A DNA stretch of 64,000 nucleotides from Nocardia otitidiscaviarum NBRC 14405 (GCF_000308635.1 NZ_BAGD01000043.1:19369-83368), one strand, 5' to 3'; shown: positions 34,355 to 44,600, numbered from the stretch's first letter. Made by a program: numbers and translations. The notes: generated by a model not told the origin, from the letters alone.

Positions 34355-35944
34355 TCACCCTGTGCGCAGGGTGTCCGCGAGCCGGATCGCCAACGCCACG
34401 ATCATGAGTGTGGGATTGGCGTGCCCGTTGGTCGGGAAGACGGAGCTGCCCGCGATATACAGGTTGTCCATCCCGTGCACCCGGCACCGCGCGTCCACCA
34501 CGCCGGTGCGCGGGTCGGCGGACATGCGGGTCGCGCCGGTGGGGTGCGCCCAGTCGGTGAGTTGCACCGGCTCCGAACTGTTCTCGCACACCCACCGGTG
34601 CAGGTGCGGGGGATCGAAGCCGAGGCGCGCGAATTCGCCGGCCGCCAGGGCGGCGGTGCGCCGGACGGTGGCGTCCTCTATGTCGTGCACCTTCCAGTCC
34701 ACCCGGGCCAAGGGAATGCCGAGCCGATCCACCTTGTCGCTCAGGGTGACCCGGCTGTCCGGATCGGGTTGTTGCTCGACCATGCAGCGCAGTTCCACTT
34801 CGGCGAGTTTGCGCGGCAGTCCGGTGCCGTGCACCAGGCGGCGGCGCACCCCCGACAGCAGCAGGCCGGGATGGGCCGACACGATGCGCGTATCCCGCAG
34901 GGTCAGCTGTCCCCGCAGCAGCCGCTTGACCGATTCCCACGGGTCGTCGTCGGCGGGCACCTCCTGAATCCACAGGGCGCAGTTGAGCAGTCCCTCGCGT
35001 TCCTGGATCGCGGGGGAGAGCGCGACGCCGTGCAGGAAGGTGTGCTTCCCGCCGCGACCCTTCACGACGTACTTGCCGAAGCGGTCGCGTGCGGTGGCGG
35101 AGGTGGCGGGATCGAGCGTTCCGACCGTGCCGCAGCGATGGTCGAGCAGATATCTGCCGACCATGTCGTGCCGGTTGCCCAGTCCGGCGGGCACGATGCG
35201 GTTGGCGGCCAGCAGCAGGCGCGGATTCTCGAGTCCCCCGGCCGCCAGCACGATTCGCTGGGCGACAACCAGACGTTCGCCGCCCTCGGCGTCCAAGACG
35301 CGCAGCGCCCGCACGTGGGTGCCGTCCGGATCGGTATCGATATGGGCCACGGTGGCATTCAGGACGACTCGGACATTCGCGGCGGAGATCGCCGGGGCAT
35401 GTCTGCCGAAACGCTTGCAGTCGAAGGGATCCGCGGGGTCCTTGCTGATCTGCCAGAAGTAGGGGCGCAGCCAGCGCCGGTCGAGTTCGGCCGCGGGCGC
35501 GGAACGTCCGGCCAGGGTCCAGAACCGGTCGTCGGTGAACCCGACCCCGTGCCCGAGCCCCAGATGCGCGCCCGCCCGCTCCAGATACGGTTCCATATCG
35601 CTCGCGCCGATCGGCCAGCCGGAGTCCGGAATCCATTCCCGCCGGGCGAAGTCCAGCTCGTCGAGGGGCGCGCAGCGCCCGGCCCAGGTGTGCGAGCTGC
35701 CACCCAACACCCGATTGCGGGCATGGCGGTGCGGTAGGGAGCGCGGCGCACCGACATTGTCGATGTCGTTGAGCTCCTCGGTGTCCGGCTGCTCCGCGCG
35801 GCCTCCGCTCTCCAGCACCAGTACCCGCAGCGCTGTCCCCGCCAGTTCGGTGGCGATGGTCAACCCGGCCGGTCCGGAACCGATCACGCAGACATCGGCG
35901 GAGAGCTCCTCGTCCCGCAACCCCCGCAGGTCGTCGATACGCAC
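34355..35944 (-). CDS. GMC-family oxidoreductase
   Basis: A 529-residue flavoprotein of the glucose-methanol-choline family. FAD motif VIGSGPAGLTIATEL is at the N-terminus, NRVLGGSSHTWAGR is GMC signature 1, and the C-terminal block has HPTGATRM and HANPTLMIVALAIRLAD, with the His and Asn expected of the active site (Asn in NGHANPT). No signal peptide is visible, so it is likely cytosolic. GTG at 35944 is the start. It follows a YdcF-like gene on the same strand after 109 bases and converges on the mce operon. Sterol- or alcohol-oxidising members exist, but substrate is not assignable. Confidence 0.9.
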   Translation of the reverse strand: MRIDDLRGLRDEELSADVCVIGSGPAGLTIATELAGTALRVLVLESGGRAEQPDTEELNDIDNVGAPRSLPHRHARNRVLGGSSHTWAGRCAPLDELDFARREWIPDSGWPIGASDMEPYLERAGAHLGLGHGVGFTDDRFWTLAGRSAPAAELDRRWLRPYFWQISKDPADPFDCKRFGRHAPAISAANVRVVLNATVAHIDTDPDGTHVRALRVLDAEGGERLVVAQRIVLAAGGLENPRLLLAANRIVPAGLGNRHDMVGRYLLDHRCGTVGTLDPATSATARDRFGKYVVKGRGGKHTFLHGVALSPAIQEREGLLNCALWIQEVPADDDPWESVKRLLRGQLTLRDTRIVSAHPGLLLSGVRRRLVHGTGLPRKLAEVELRCMVEQQPDPDSRVTLSDKVDRLGIPLARVDWKVHDIEDATVRRTAALAAGEFARLGFDPPHLHRWVCENSSEPVQLTDWAHPTGATRMSADPRTGVVDARCRVHGMDNLYIAGSSVFPTNGHANPTLMIVALAIRLADTLRTG

Positions 35945-36053
35945 CGGAATGTCCTTCCGATCCCCGCATCCACCCCCGAGACGGACGCGCAGTGACTGTC
36001 CGGGCTCATCGTAACCGCTCGATTGCGCGTTCGTGGCCCATCTTTCACCCGGC

Positions 36054-36599
36054 TCAACAGCCGGGCTGCAGAAACGCCCGGACGTACCCCGCCGACTGGC
36101 GCACGTACATCCACGCCCAGAACAGCGGACCGGAGTCCGCGGGGCTGGCCACCATGGTCAACTCGCCGCGAAAGCACTTGCCCACGATGTACCGGGCGCG
36201 GGAGACGTGCGGGGTGTAGGTGATCACGATGATGTGCCGCCAGTGCCCGGTGTCGGCCCGCCGGGCGATCTCCTGCGCCTCGCCCTGGGTGGTCCACGGC
36301 TCCGGCACGAAGCACGACACCCGGAAGTCGAACGTCCCGTCGCAGTAGCGGTCCATCACGTGGTCGTCGATGCCGGTGGATCGCGAGATGACCAGTTCCG
36401 GCGCGTAGCCCTGGCGCGCCAGCCGCAGGCCCAGATCGAAGCGCTCGTAGGCCGTGCCGCCGAGCACCACGATGGCGTCGGCGGGCCGCAGCGGGTCCAC
36501 CTGCGGATGGACGAACACCGGCACCCCGGCGATGCCGATTCCTACAACCAGGGCGACCAGTACGACGAGGGTGGCGACGGCTCGCCGGAACGCGGGCAC
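36054..36599 (-). CDS. YdcF/DUF218 family membrane-anchored protein
   Basis: A 181-residue protein with one N-terminal helix (AVATLVVLVALVVGIGIAG) and an extracytoplasmic DUF218 domain: ADAIVVLGGTAYERFDLGLRLA, ELVISRSTG, WTTQGEAQEIAR (the usual S/T-x-x-E position) and HIIVITYTPHVSRARYI. Four cysteines occur in the outer domain (RYCDG, SCFVP, KCFRG, and the C-terminal QPGC), which may form disulfides. DUF218 proteins are linked to envelope biogenesis (SanA, ElyC), but this one has no defined role. GTG at 36599 is the start. Confidence 0.85.
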   Translation of the reverse strand: MPAFRRAVATLVVLVALVVGIGIAGVPVFVHPQVDPLRPADAIVVLGGTAYERFDLGLRLARQGYAPELVISRSTGIDDHVMDRYCDGTFDFRVSCFVPEPWTTQGEAQEIARRADTGHWRHIIVITYTPHVSRARYIVGKCFRGELTMVASPADSGPLFWAWMYVRQSAGYVRAFLQPGC

Positions 36600-36717
36600 G
36601 GTACCGACGATACCGACTGTCCCCGAGCCCCTTTGACTCCCCGCCGCCTCCCCGCACGTTCCCTCCGGGCCTACCGCCCGGTACCATCGGCCCAGCTCAA
36701 CACCGTGGAGGAGAATC

Positions 36718-37521
36718 GTGTCCGCGAATCCGACTGCTGCGCAGCTGCTGGCGACCGTCGAGGCGTCCCCGAAGGCGGTCGCCGCCCACGACCGGTCCGC
36801 CTGGGTGGACCTGTTCGCGGAGGGTGCGAGCGTGGAGGATCCGGTGGGCTCCCGCCCGCATCGGGGATGGGCGGCGTTGGAGCGGTTCTACGACACCTTC
36901 ATCGCGCCCAACGACATCGCCTTCGAGGTGGACCACGACGTGGTGTGCGGCATGACGGTGTTCCGCGATCTGACCATCCACACCACCATGTCGACCGGCG
37001 TCACGCTGCCGGTGCCCATGCATCTGCGCTACGACATCGCCGAGGTCGACGGCGGACTGAGAATCGCTGCCTTGCGCGCGCATTGGGAGCTGCCCGGCAT
37101 GATCACGCGACTGCTGGGCGCGGGTGTGCCGGGTATGAAGGCCGGAATGAAGTTGGGCCCGCAGCTGATCGGCAATCAGGGCGTCGGCGGCGCGCTCGGT
37201 TTCCTGCGGGCGTTCGGTGGCGTGGGCTCCGCCGGCAAGCGAGCCGCGGCGCGCCTGCTCGACGCCGCCGGCCGCGGCGACGCCACGGGCGTACGCACGG
37301 TGCTCGCGCCGGTGGCGCGGCTGGAATGGCCGGTGGGAGACCGCATGTCGGTCGACGACTTCGCCGTGCGGGCGACCGGGCTACGCTGGCGCAAACCCAT
37401 CGCGGCGGGCCGCACCGTCACCGCGACCGTCGACACTCCCGACGGTCGCGGTATCGCGGAACTCGATTTCGCCGAGCACGGCACCCGCGTGCAGGCGGCG
37501 CGAATCTACCTGGTGCGCTGA
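36718..37521 (+). CDS. Two-domain NTF2-like (ketosteroid-isomerase-like) protein
   Basis: A 267-residue protein with an N-terminal SnoaL/NTF2 domain (AVAAHDRSAWVDLFAEGASVEDPVGS; ERFYDTFIAPNDIAFEVDHDVVCG) and a second half-like domain after residue about 175 (LLDAAGRGDATGVRTVLAPVARLEW; AARIYLVR). The linker contains a Gly-rich amphipathic stretch (GMKAGMKLGPQLIGNQG). GTG at 36718 has GGAGGAG upstream. The family includes steroid isomerases and lipid-binding proteins; near an mce locus a steroid-related role is conceivable but unsupported. Confidence 0.82.
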   Translation: MSANPTAAQLLATVEASPKAVAAHDRSAWVDLFAEGASVEDPVGSRPHRGWAALERFYDTFIAPNDIAFEVDHDVVCGMTVFRDLTIHTTMSTGVTLPVPMHLRYDIAEVDGGLRIAALRAHWELPGMITRLLGAGVPGMKAGMKLGPQLIGNQGVGGALGFLRAFGGVGSAGKRAAARLLDAAGRGDATGVRTVLAPVARLEWPVGDRMSVDDFAVRATGLRWRKPIAAGRTVTATVDTPDGRGIAELDFAEHGTRVQAARIYLVR

Positions 37522-37522
37522 A

Positions 37523-37756
37523 TCACCGCTTCGCTCCGACGATCTCGTTCACCACGTCGGTGCGGGTGAAGGTGCTGCCACCGGCGGTGCCCACCACTCT
37601 GCCGTGCACCGCGATCAACCACTGCCCGCAGACGCAGCGCAGATAGCGCACACCACGGTGACCGGAGACGGCGGAAGCGGGCGAGGGCCAGGAGCAGGAG
37701 GGGCAATTCACCCTTCCCATCCTTATCGGAAAACTTCCAGCGAAGATCGACGACAC
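37523..37756 (-). CDS. Small zinc-ribbon-like protein
   Basis: A 77-residue protein of unknown family. Two cysteine pairs (NCPSC and RCVCGQW) spaced about 22 residues apart look like a zinc ribbon; the end (DVVNEIVGAKR) is helical. Start GTG 37756 is provisional; ATG at 37720 would begin just before the first Cys pair. Its stop abuts the convergent NTF2-like gene by two bases. Confidence 0.5.
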   Translation of the reverse strand: MSSIFAGSFPIRMGRVNCPSCSWPSPASAVSGHRGVRYLRCVCGQWLIAVHGRVVGTAGGSTFTRTDVVNEIVGAKR

Positions 37757-37814
37757 GCGTCCGTATGCGAACTGTGTTGGTATTCCGCCGTGGTTGTCCG
37801 ATCCACCGCGTGAC

Positions 37815-38837
37815 TCACGATCGCGGTCCGCGACTTCCGCTGCGCCGCACCGCCGTCGGCGTCACGCCCCACCAGCGTCGGCAGCAGCGAGTGAAAACGG
37901 CCTGTTCCGACAGACCGATCAGCGAGGCCACCTGGCTCATCGGCATATCCGTGGTGGTGAGATACCGGCGGGCCTCGGCCCGGCGCACCTCGTCGAGAAT
38001 GGCCGCGAACGAGGTGCCCTCCGCCGCCAGCCGCCGTTGCAGCGTGCGCGGATGTACCGTCAGAAGTCGTGCCACCGCGCCGATTTCGGGTGTGGCCGTG
38101 CCGAGCAGCCGCTGTACCGCGGCCCGTACCCGCGGTGCGATCTCGGTGCCCGCACCACCGGTGAGTTCGGCCAGGAAGGCCATGGCCAGCCGGTGCAGAT
38201 GGGCGTCCCCGCCCGAGAGCGGCCGGGTGGCAAGGCTGCTGGGCACGCGCAGCAGTGCGGCGGGGCGCTCGGTCCGCACCGGTGCGCCGAAGAACTCCTC
38301 GTACACCGACAGCGGTGCGGCGGGCCGATACGGCAACTCCACCGAGCGCAGGCCGTACCGCTCCGTCGCCAGCCGCTGCAGGATGGTGTGGTGCACGAAG
38401 GCCAGTCCGAGATCGGTGCCCTGCACCGGGTTCGGCGTGCCCGGCGGCACGCCGTAGCGCAGGGCGATCACCCGCTCATCCCCGTACGGGTCCGGTTCCA
38501 CCGTCAGGCTCAGCGCGCGGGCGTGCACGAACAGATAGCGGGCGGTGCAGTTCATGACATCGGCGAGGGTGGGGGAGTTGCCGATGGCCAGGGCCAGCGG
38601 GCCGAGCATGGCCAGATCCTGGCGGCGGGAGATGCGCAGGCCCAGGTCGGGGCAGCGCAGCCGATGCGCGGCCAGTTCCAGCACCGCGCCCACCGCGTAG
38701 TCGGAGACCAGCAGGTCGTCGGTGTCGAGAGCGGTGACGGGCAGCCCGCAGGCGCGCGCGAATTCCTCGGCGTCGCCGCCGAGTTCCGCGACCGTGGCGC
38801 GGAAGCCACGCAATCCGGCGGACCTGATGACCGACAT
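37815..38837 (-). CDS. AraC-family regulator (arabinose-binding-domain type, N-terminal ligand domain)
   Basis: A 340-residue regulator of the group with a PF12625 N-terminal ligand domain: RATVAELGGDAEEFARACGLP and PLALAIGNSPTLADVMNC are its marks. The C-terminal double helix-turn-helix is TPEIGAVARLLTVHPRTLQRRLAAEGTSF plus MSQVASLIGLSEQAVFTRCCRRWWG. ATG at 38837 is chosen because MSVIRSAGLRGF is the typical start; an upstream ATG exists in frame at 38921 but would overlap the divergent gene. Such regulators usually control the divergent neighbour, here a Baeyer-Villiger-type monooxygenase. Confidence 0.9.
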   Translation of the reverse strand: MSVIRSAGLRGFRATVAELGGDAEEFARACGLPVTALDTDDLLVSDYAVGAVLELAAHRLRCPDLGLRISRRQDLAMLGPLALAIGNSPTLADVMNCTARYLFVHARALSLTVEPDPYGDERVIALRYGVPPGTPNPVQGTDLGLAFVHHTILQRLATERYGLRSVELPYRPAAPLSVYEEFFGAPVRTERPAALLRVPSSLATRPLSGGDAHLHRLAMAFLAELTGGAGTEIAPRVRAAVQRLLGTATPEIGAVARLLTVHPRTLQRRLAAEGTSFAAILDEVRRAEARRYLTTTDMPMSQVASLIGLSEQAVFTRCCRRWWGVTPTAVRRSGSRGPRS

Positions 38838-38907
38838 GTCGTTCAGGATCAAATACTTGTCGCGCACAGTCAAGAAGCCGGGGCGGGACGGCCCCAGACT
38901 GGAGATC

Positions 38908-40425
38908 ATGAGTGAGCGCACAACCGAACGGGTCGAGCACCTCGACGTGGTGATCGTGGGCGCGGGACTGTCCGGAATCGGAGCCGCCTACCGCCTGCGG
39001 ACCGAGCACCCGGACCGCAGCTACGCCGTCCTCGAGGCCCGCGAGACACTGGGCGGCACCTGGGATCTGTTCCGCTACCCGGGTATTCGCTCCGACTCGG
39101 ATATGTTCACCCTCGGCTACCCCTTCAAGCCCTGGCGCGATGCCCAGTCCATCGCCGACGGGCCGTCCATCCTGCGCTACATCACCGAGACCGCCACCGA
39201 GAACGGCATCGACCGGCATATCCGCTACGGCACCAAGGTCGTTGCCGCCGAATGGGACAGCGCCGCCGCCCGCTGGACGCTCACCCTGGAGCGTCGCGAC
39301 GGCGGGCGCGCCGAACTCACCTGTGGATTCCTCTACTCCTGCTCCGGCTACTACGACTACGACCGCGGCCACGCACCCGAGTTCCCCGGTGTCGACGACT
39401 TCGCGGGCCGGGTCGTGCACCCGCAGTTCTGGCCCGAGGACTTGGATTACACCGGAGCGCGGGTCGTGGTGATCGGCAGCGGCGCCACCGCCGTCACCCT
39501 GGTTCCGGCCATGGCCGAGCGGGCCGAGCGGGTGACCATGCTGCAACGCTCGCCGACCTGGATCTCCGCGGTGCCGGGCCGGGACAAGGTGGCCGACCGG
39601 CTGCGGGCCCTGCTGCCGCCACGGTTGGCGCACCGCGTCATCCGCACCAAGAACATTCTGTTCGGCATCGGCTTCTACCAGTACTGCCGCCGTCGTCCGG
39701 AGGCCGCGCGCAAGCTGCTCACCGGGCTGACCACGCGCATCCTGAAGGACGAGCGGTTGGTCGCCGAGCATTTCACGCCCGACTACGATCCGTGGGATCA
39801 GCGGCTGTGCGCGGTGCCCAACGCCGATTTCTTCAAGGCCATGCGCAAGGGCCGGGCGGAGGTGGTCACCGATCACATCGAAACCTTCGTGCCCGAGGGG
39901 ATTCGGCTGACGTCGGGCCGGGTGCTCGAAGCCGATGTGGTGGTCACCGCCACCGGACTGCGGCTGCTGGCCTTCGGCGGCATCGACCTCACCGTGGACG
40001 GCGAGCCGGTGCGACTGAACGAGCGCTTCGTCTGGCAGGGCACCATGCTCACCGGCGTCCCCAATTTCGCGGTGTGCATCGGTTACACCAATGCCTCCTG
40101 GACGCTGCGCGCCGACCTCACCTCGCGCCTGGTGTGCAAGGTGCTGTCGTATATGGATCGCAACGGCTTCGCCGCCGTGGCGCCGCATGCCGACCGCCCG
40201 CTCGCCGAGCGACCGCTGCTGGATCTGGCATCCGGGTACATTCAGCGCTCCATCGGGGACTTCCCGCGCCAGGGCGACCGGCATCCGTGGCGGGTGCGGC
40301 AGAACTATCTGCTCGATGTCGCCACCACGCTGCGCACGGATCTGGGCAGGACACTGCGGCCGCACCCGGGAGCCGAGTGCGCGAAGCCGGCGCCGTCGGG
40401 GCGAGCCGCGCTCAACACGCCGTGA
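38908..40425 (+). CDS. Flavin-containing (Baeyer-Villiger type) monooxygenase
   Basis: A 505-residue FAD/NADPH monooxygenase similar in size and motif to EthA. The first Rossmann motif is VGAGLSGIGAAYRL, the Baeyer-Villiger fingerprint FAGRVVHPQFWP is intact (F-x-G-x-x-x-H-x-x-x-W-P), the second dinucleotide motif is VIGSGATAVTLVP, and TATGLRLL is the usual linking motif. ATG at 38908 has GGAG close by. Ketones to esters or sulfide oxidation is the expected reaction; EthA homologues activate ethionamide. An AraC regulator is divergent 70 bases away and probably induces it. Confidence 0.92.
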   Translation: MSERTTERVEHLDVVIVGAGLSGIGAAYRLRTEHPDRSYAVLEARETLGGTWDLFRYPGIRSDSDMFTLGYPFKPWRDAQSIADGPSILRYITETATENGIDRHIRYGTKVVAAEWDSAAARWTLTLERRDGGRAELTCGFLYSCSGYYDYDRGHAPEFPGVDDFAGRVVHPQFWPEDLDYTGARVVVIGSGATAVTLVPAMAERAERVTMLQRSPTWISAVPGRDKVADRLRALLPPRLAHRVIRTKNILFGIGFYQYCRRRPEAARKLLTGLTTRILKDERLVAEHFTPDYDPWDQRLCAVPNADFFKAMRKGRAEVVTDHIETFVPEGIRLTSGRVLEADVVVTATGLRLLAFGGIDLTVDGEPVRLNERFVWQGTMLTGVPNFAVCIGYTNASWTLRADLTSRLVCKVLSYMDRNGFAAVAPHADRPLAERPLLDLASGYIQRSIGDFPRQGDRHPWRVRQNYLLDVATTLRTDLGRTLRPHPGAECAKPAPSGRAALNTP

Positions 40426-40531
40426 ATGCCCGTCAGGCCGGTGATCAGGTCCTTTACGGAACTGTCGGACCGTGCGATGCTGGCGCAATCGCATCGCGCG
40501 GGAATCCACCGGTGAATGGGGGAGCGGGCAT

Positions 40532-41080
40532 ATGGCATTTCGAGGCCGGTATCTGTCCCCGGCGCCCGATCCGGAGCCGCCGCTGACGCCCTGCTGCGCA
40601 CATGTGACGCTCGACGCCCAATCCCCGCCGCCGTGTCGGAATCGGGTGGCCCGCAATGACACCCGGACGGCGCGCAATGATGCCCGCGCGCTGGGCCCGG
40701 GGCTGGAACGGGTGGTGCGCGGCACGCATCCGGAAATTGCCGCGAGCGAAGTCGAAGTTTGTTCCGGGGCACGGAATTTCGCATGGCGTACGGTGCAGTT
40801 CGCCGTGGAAGTGCTGGACGGTCGCCGACCCGTCGCGCAACTGGCCGCGGTCGCCGATTCCGGGGTGGTGGCGGCCGTGCGTACCCTGGTGGGCGCGCGG
40901 CTGGTGCCGGGCCGCTCCCTCGGCACGGCGGTGCTGACCAGGGTCGATGTGGTGATGGTCGATGCCGTGCACGCCGAGGTGTGCGCCGCCTACGACCGCG
41001 GTGCCCGGCATTTCGCCCTGGCCGCCCGCATTGCCCGTGGTCGGCGCGGTTGGCGGATGACCGCATTCCGGGTGCGGTGA
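40532..41080 (+). CDS. DUF6459 (Rv3235-like) protein
   Basis: A 182-residue soluble protein. The second half matches the Rv3235-type family: FAVEVLDGRRPVAQLAAVADSGVVAAVRTLVGAR split by a loop, and DAVHAEVCAAYDRGARHFALAARIAR followed by a Trp. The N-terminal part is low-complexity with two CC pairs (TPCCAH). ATG at 40532 follows GGGAG. In mycobacteria the relative lies near secA; here it is beside lsr2. The function is unknown. Confidence 0.82.
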   Translation: MAFRGRYLSPAPDPEPPLTPCCAHVTLDAQSPPPCRNRVARNDTRTARNDARALGPGLERVVRGTHPEIAASEVEVCSGARNFAWRTVQFAVEVLDGRRPVAQLAAVADSGVVAAVRTLVGARLVPGRSLGTAVLTRVDVVMVDAVHAEVCAAYDRGARHFALAARIARGRRGWRMTAFRVR

Positions 41081-41155
41081 CGCCGCACGGCTCCTACCCG
41101 GCTGCCCGGTAATAGCCGAATAGCCTGATGGTTGCGAATTCCAATCGCGCCGGGT

Positions 41156-41184
41156 TTGAATTCTATCCGTCCCGGGCATAATAT
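41156..41184 (+). promoter_or_regulatory. Promoter of lsr2
   Basis: TTGAAT (41156-41161), a 17-base spacer and TAATAT (41179-41184) lie 38 bases upstream of the lsr2 ATG. This is the best sigma-70-type promoter by sequence in the window, with five of six -10 bases right. Confidence 0.7.
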
Positions 41185-41222
41185 TTCCGGCGAAAAGCGG
41201 CATCAACGTGAAAGGGCAGTCC

Positions 41223-41558
41223 ATGGCGAAGAAAGTCACCGTGACTCTGGTCGACGACTACGACGGCGAATCGAAGGCCGATGAAACCGTCTATTTCTCG
41301 CTGGACGGCATGGACTACGAGATCGACCTGTCGCTGAAGAACGCCGGTAAGCTGCGCGGGTCGCTGGAGCAGTGGACCGAGAAGGCCCGCAAGGTCGGCC
41401 GTTCCAAGCGGAAGGGCACGAGCGGCAAGACCCGTCCCGCGGTGGATCGGGAGGAGAGCACCGCGATCCGCGAATGGGCGCGCGCCCAGGGCCACCAGGT
41501 CTCCTCGCGCGGCCGTATCCCGGCGGAGATCGTCGAGGCGTACCACAAGGCGAAGTAA
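41223..41558 (+). CDS. lsr2: Lsr2, nucleoid-associated xenogeneic silencer
   Basis: Lsr2 binds AT-rich DNA and bridges it, silencing foreign or stress genes in actinobacteria. The 111-residue product has the N-terminal dimerisation domain ([31 protein letters not shown]) and the C-terminal DNA-binding domain with the AT-hook-like core [10 protein letters not shown] at 41223 gives the canonical AKKVTV start and has AAAGGG upstream. A strong promoter and a 40-base terminator surround it, so it is a monocistronic gene. Confidence 0.96.
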   Translation: MAKKVTVTLVDDYDGESKADETVYFSLDGMDYEIDLSLKNAGKLRGSLEQWTEKARKVGRSKRKGTSGKTRPAVDREESTAIREWARAQGHQVSSRGRIPAEIVEAYHKAK

Positions 41559-41592
41559 AAGCCGGTCCGGAAATCTGGAACTCCGGAATTCG

Positions 41593-41632
41593 GCCAGCGC
41601 CGGTGATCCCGCAGCGGGTCACCGGCGCTGGC
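41593..41632. terminator. Bidirectional terminator between lsr2 and the SARP gene
   Basis: GCCAGCGCCGGTGA and TCACCGGCGCTGGC are perfect 14-base arms, and the intervening TCCCGCAGCGGG folds further (CCCGC/GCGGG). It lies 35 bases after the lsr2 stop and 60 bases before the convergent SARP stop. Confidence 0.85.
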
Positions 41633-41691
41633 CATATCCGACAATCGCGTCGAGGGATGTCCCCGCTGAATAGCGGTAGGGATTGCGTTCC

Positions 41692-44600
41692 CTATGTTGT
41701 CCGGGTGCGGCAGCCGGTCGCGCGGTCGTCCACCCGGGGCGGGGAGACGGCCCGCAACTCGGTGCGGGCGCGGTCCAGCACGGCGCGGGCCCGGGTGGCG
41801 TGGGCGCGCGCGGCCTCGTGATCGTCCAGTGCGATCGCCAGGCTGGCCAGCACGGCCTCCACCGGTCCGAAGGTCACCACTCCCATTTCCAGGCCGACGA
41901 TCTTGCCCGCATGCGGTACGAGGTAGTCGTACATTTCGCGAATGGTGTCCGCGTCGTCGAACTGGATCGCGGCCGCCGCGCGGAAGACCGACATGGTGAT
42001 GGGATAGATGCCGTCCTGGGGCGGCTTGGCTCCGTCGTACACCCCGCGCGCCGCGTCGCGATCGCCACCGTGCACCAGCGCGATCGCGTAGATGTGCGAC
42101 AGCACGTCCGGCAGCGCCGCGTAGGCGTGTGCGAGCTCGCCGACCAGGCCGGACAGATCGGCGCGCGCCCAGGCGAGCGCCACCCGACCGGCCAACGCGG
42201 CCTCGGCGGCATTGGTCAGTCCGGAATCCGTTATGCGCGTTCGGAATTCGCCGTACAGCTGCTCGGCGCGTTCGAGATCGCCGCGCAGCAGTTCCATACC
42301 GGCCGCGGCACAGCAGGCGATATCGAGCAGCGGCCGCAGCTGCCCCTCGTCGGCGAGTTCGACGGCCAGTGCGGCGTGCCGATCGGCCTCGGCCAGCTCA
42401 CCGGCGGCGAAGGCGCTGCGGAAACGCAGATGATGTGCCACCGCCTGGTATTCGGGGAGTCCGGCCGCGGTGGCGACGGCCTCCAGCTCCGCCGTCAGCG
42501 CCGCGTACTCGGGGCCGTAGTCGTAGTCCATGAAGGTGACCGCATTGACCGCGGCGCAGAGCAACTCGGGATCGCCGAGGGTGCGCGCCGATTCGAGCGC
42601 CTGGGTGCTGAGGTGGTGATAGCTCTCGCGGTTCTCCGCGTCGATTTCGAAGGCCGCCGCCAGCAGCAAGCGCACCCGCTCCGCGCCCGAGGCGGAATCC
42701 AGTACCCGCCAGAGGGCTTCGAAGATGTGTGCGCTCGATTCCCGCCATTCCCGAACGGGCCAGATGACCGGTGCGCGCCAACAGGTGAGCGCCCGAATCA
42801 CCGGCTCGTCACCGCCGATCCGTTCGGCCAGCTCCAGCGCCCGGTCGCGGGCGGCCCGGGCGTCACGCTGAGATCCGTTGTCGGCCAGTGCGGTCACCAG
42901 TGCACAGTGCGCGTCGAGCAGTGCGGTGCGGTCGCGGCGGTCGGCGTGCTCGCCGTCGTGCCCGGCCAGCTCGTGCAGTTCGATGACCGAGTGGCTCAAT
43001 TCCACCGCCGCCGAGCGCATCCCGTGATCCATACAGTGACGGGCCGCCGCCCGCACCCGGTCGATGGCGTGGCGGGCGGTCTCGGCGCTCGCACCGAGTA
43101 CGGCGTGCCGGGCCAGCAGCAGCGGGTCGGCCGCGGCGGGGCCGTCGCGGCGCCGCCGCTCCAGGATCTCCAGCGCCGACCAGTGCATGCGCGCCCGCCG
43201 CAGCGACGGAATGCCCCGATAGATGGTGTCACGGATCAGGCTGTGCTCGAAGCGGATTCGACCCGCGCGGTCGGTGCGCACCAGGCCCACCGATTCGGCG
43301 GCCGTGACCATGTCGATGAGCGCGTCCTCGGGTATTCCGGCGGCCGGAGCGAGCCGGGACAGCTCCACCTCGTCGCCCCAGACGGACAGCTGTCGCAGCA
43401 CCTCGGCGACACCGAACGGCAGCCGCGCGATGCGACTGTCGACCAGTTCGCGCACGGCGTCGGGGACGGCGTCGGGATCGCCGCCCGCGGCCAGCAGTCG
43501 CGCTGATTCCCGTACGAACAGCGGATTGCCGCCCGTGCGCCGGTGCATCCGGTCCAGTCCGGCATCGTCGAGCGCCGTGAGTCCCGCGGCCAGCGCGACG
43601 GACCGGGTGCCGGTCCGGTCCAGGCCGGTGAGTTCCAGCCACGCGGCGGTGTGCTGGGCCAGGGCCGCCGTGGTGGCGTGGGTGTCGGGGCCGCCCTCGG
43701 AGCGCCGCAGCGTCACCAGGATCAGCACCGGTTCGTCGCGCAGCCAGCTGGTGACCTGCCGCAGCACCTGCAGCGTGGCGGTGTCGGCGCGGTGCAGATC
43801 CTCCAGCAGCAGTGCGACCGGCATCGCGGCGGTCGCACAGAGCCGGGTCACGGTGCGCGACAGGGTGAACGGATCCGTCGCCGGTTCCGGTGCGGCGGTG
43901 GCGGCCAATCCGGCCACCACCTCCGACCAGGCCCAGGCCATGGGTGCGCCATCCACCTCCGGGCAGGAGCCGGCCGCCACCGTCCAGGCGTTGCCGCGCA
44001 GCCGGGCCAGTACGGATTCGGCGAAGGTGGTCTTGCCGAATCCCGCCTCCCCGGCCACCCAGACCAGCCGCAGGCGTCCGCCCCGCGCGGTCTCCGCGCT
44101 CGCGATAACCTGAGCGAGCGCACTGGAATAGTCCGTGGCGCAACCGTTCTCACGGTCAGTGCCGGTCTCGTCGGGGACAGTCGCGCTGCTCGGCAGTTCG
44201 GCGGCCCCGGTCAGATTCGAGGCGTGGTTCAGAATGGCGGTTTCCAGCGCACGCAGCCCGGGGCCGGGGTCGACGCCGAATTCCTCGCCGAGAAATTCGC
44301 GGCAGCGGCGAATGGTGGCGAGTGCCTCCAATTGTTGACCCAGTTGATACTGCGCGAGCGCGAGCAATCGGGCGATCTCCTCACGCCCGGGATGCTCGTC
44401 GAACAGCTGCCGCAGTTCGATGACCACATCGCCGGGGCGCTGTAGATCGAGTTTCGCGCGGGCATCGAGTTCGGCCGCGGTCAAGCGCAGGTCGGTAAGC
44501 CGATTCGCTTCCGCCACAGCCCATTCCGTATCGGTGAACGCTTCCAGTGCGGGCCCGTTCCAGCAGGCGAGCGCATTCTCCAGCAGGTGGCTGCGGTCGC

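Noticed and set aside
34263..35969. Alternative minus-strand frame over the GMC oxidoreductase
   Set aside because: It is Arg/Gly-rich with no motif, while the neighbouring frame gives the complete GMC signature including HPTGATRM.
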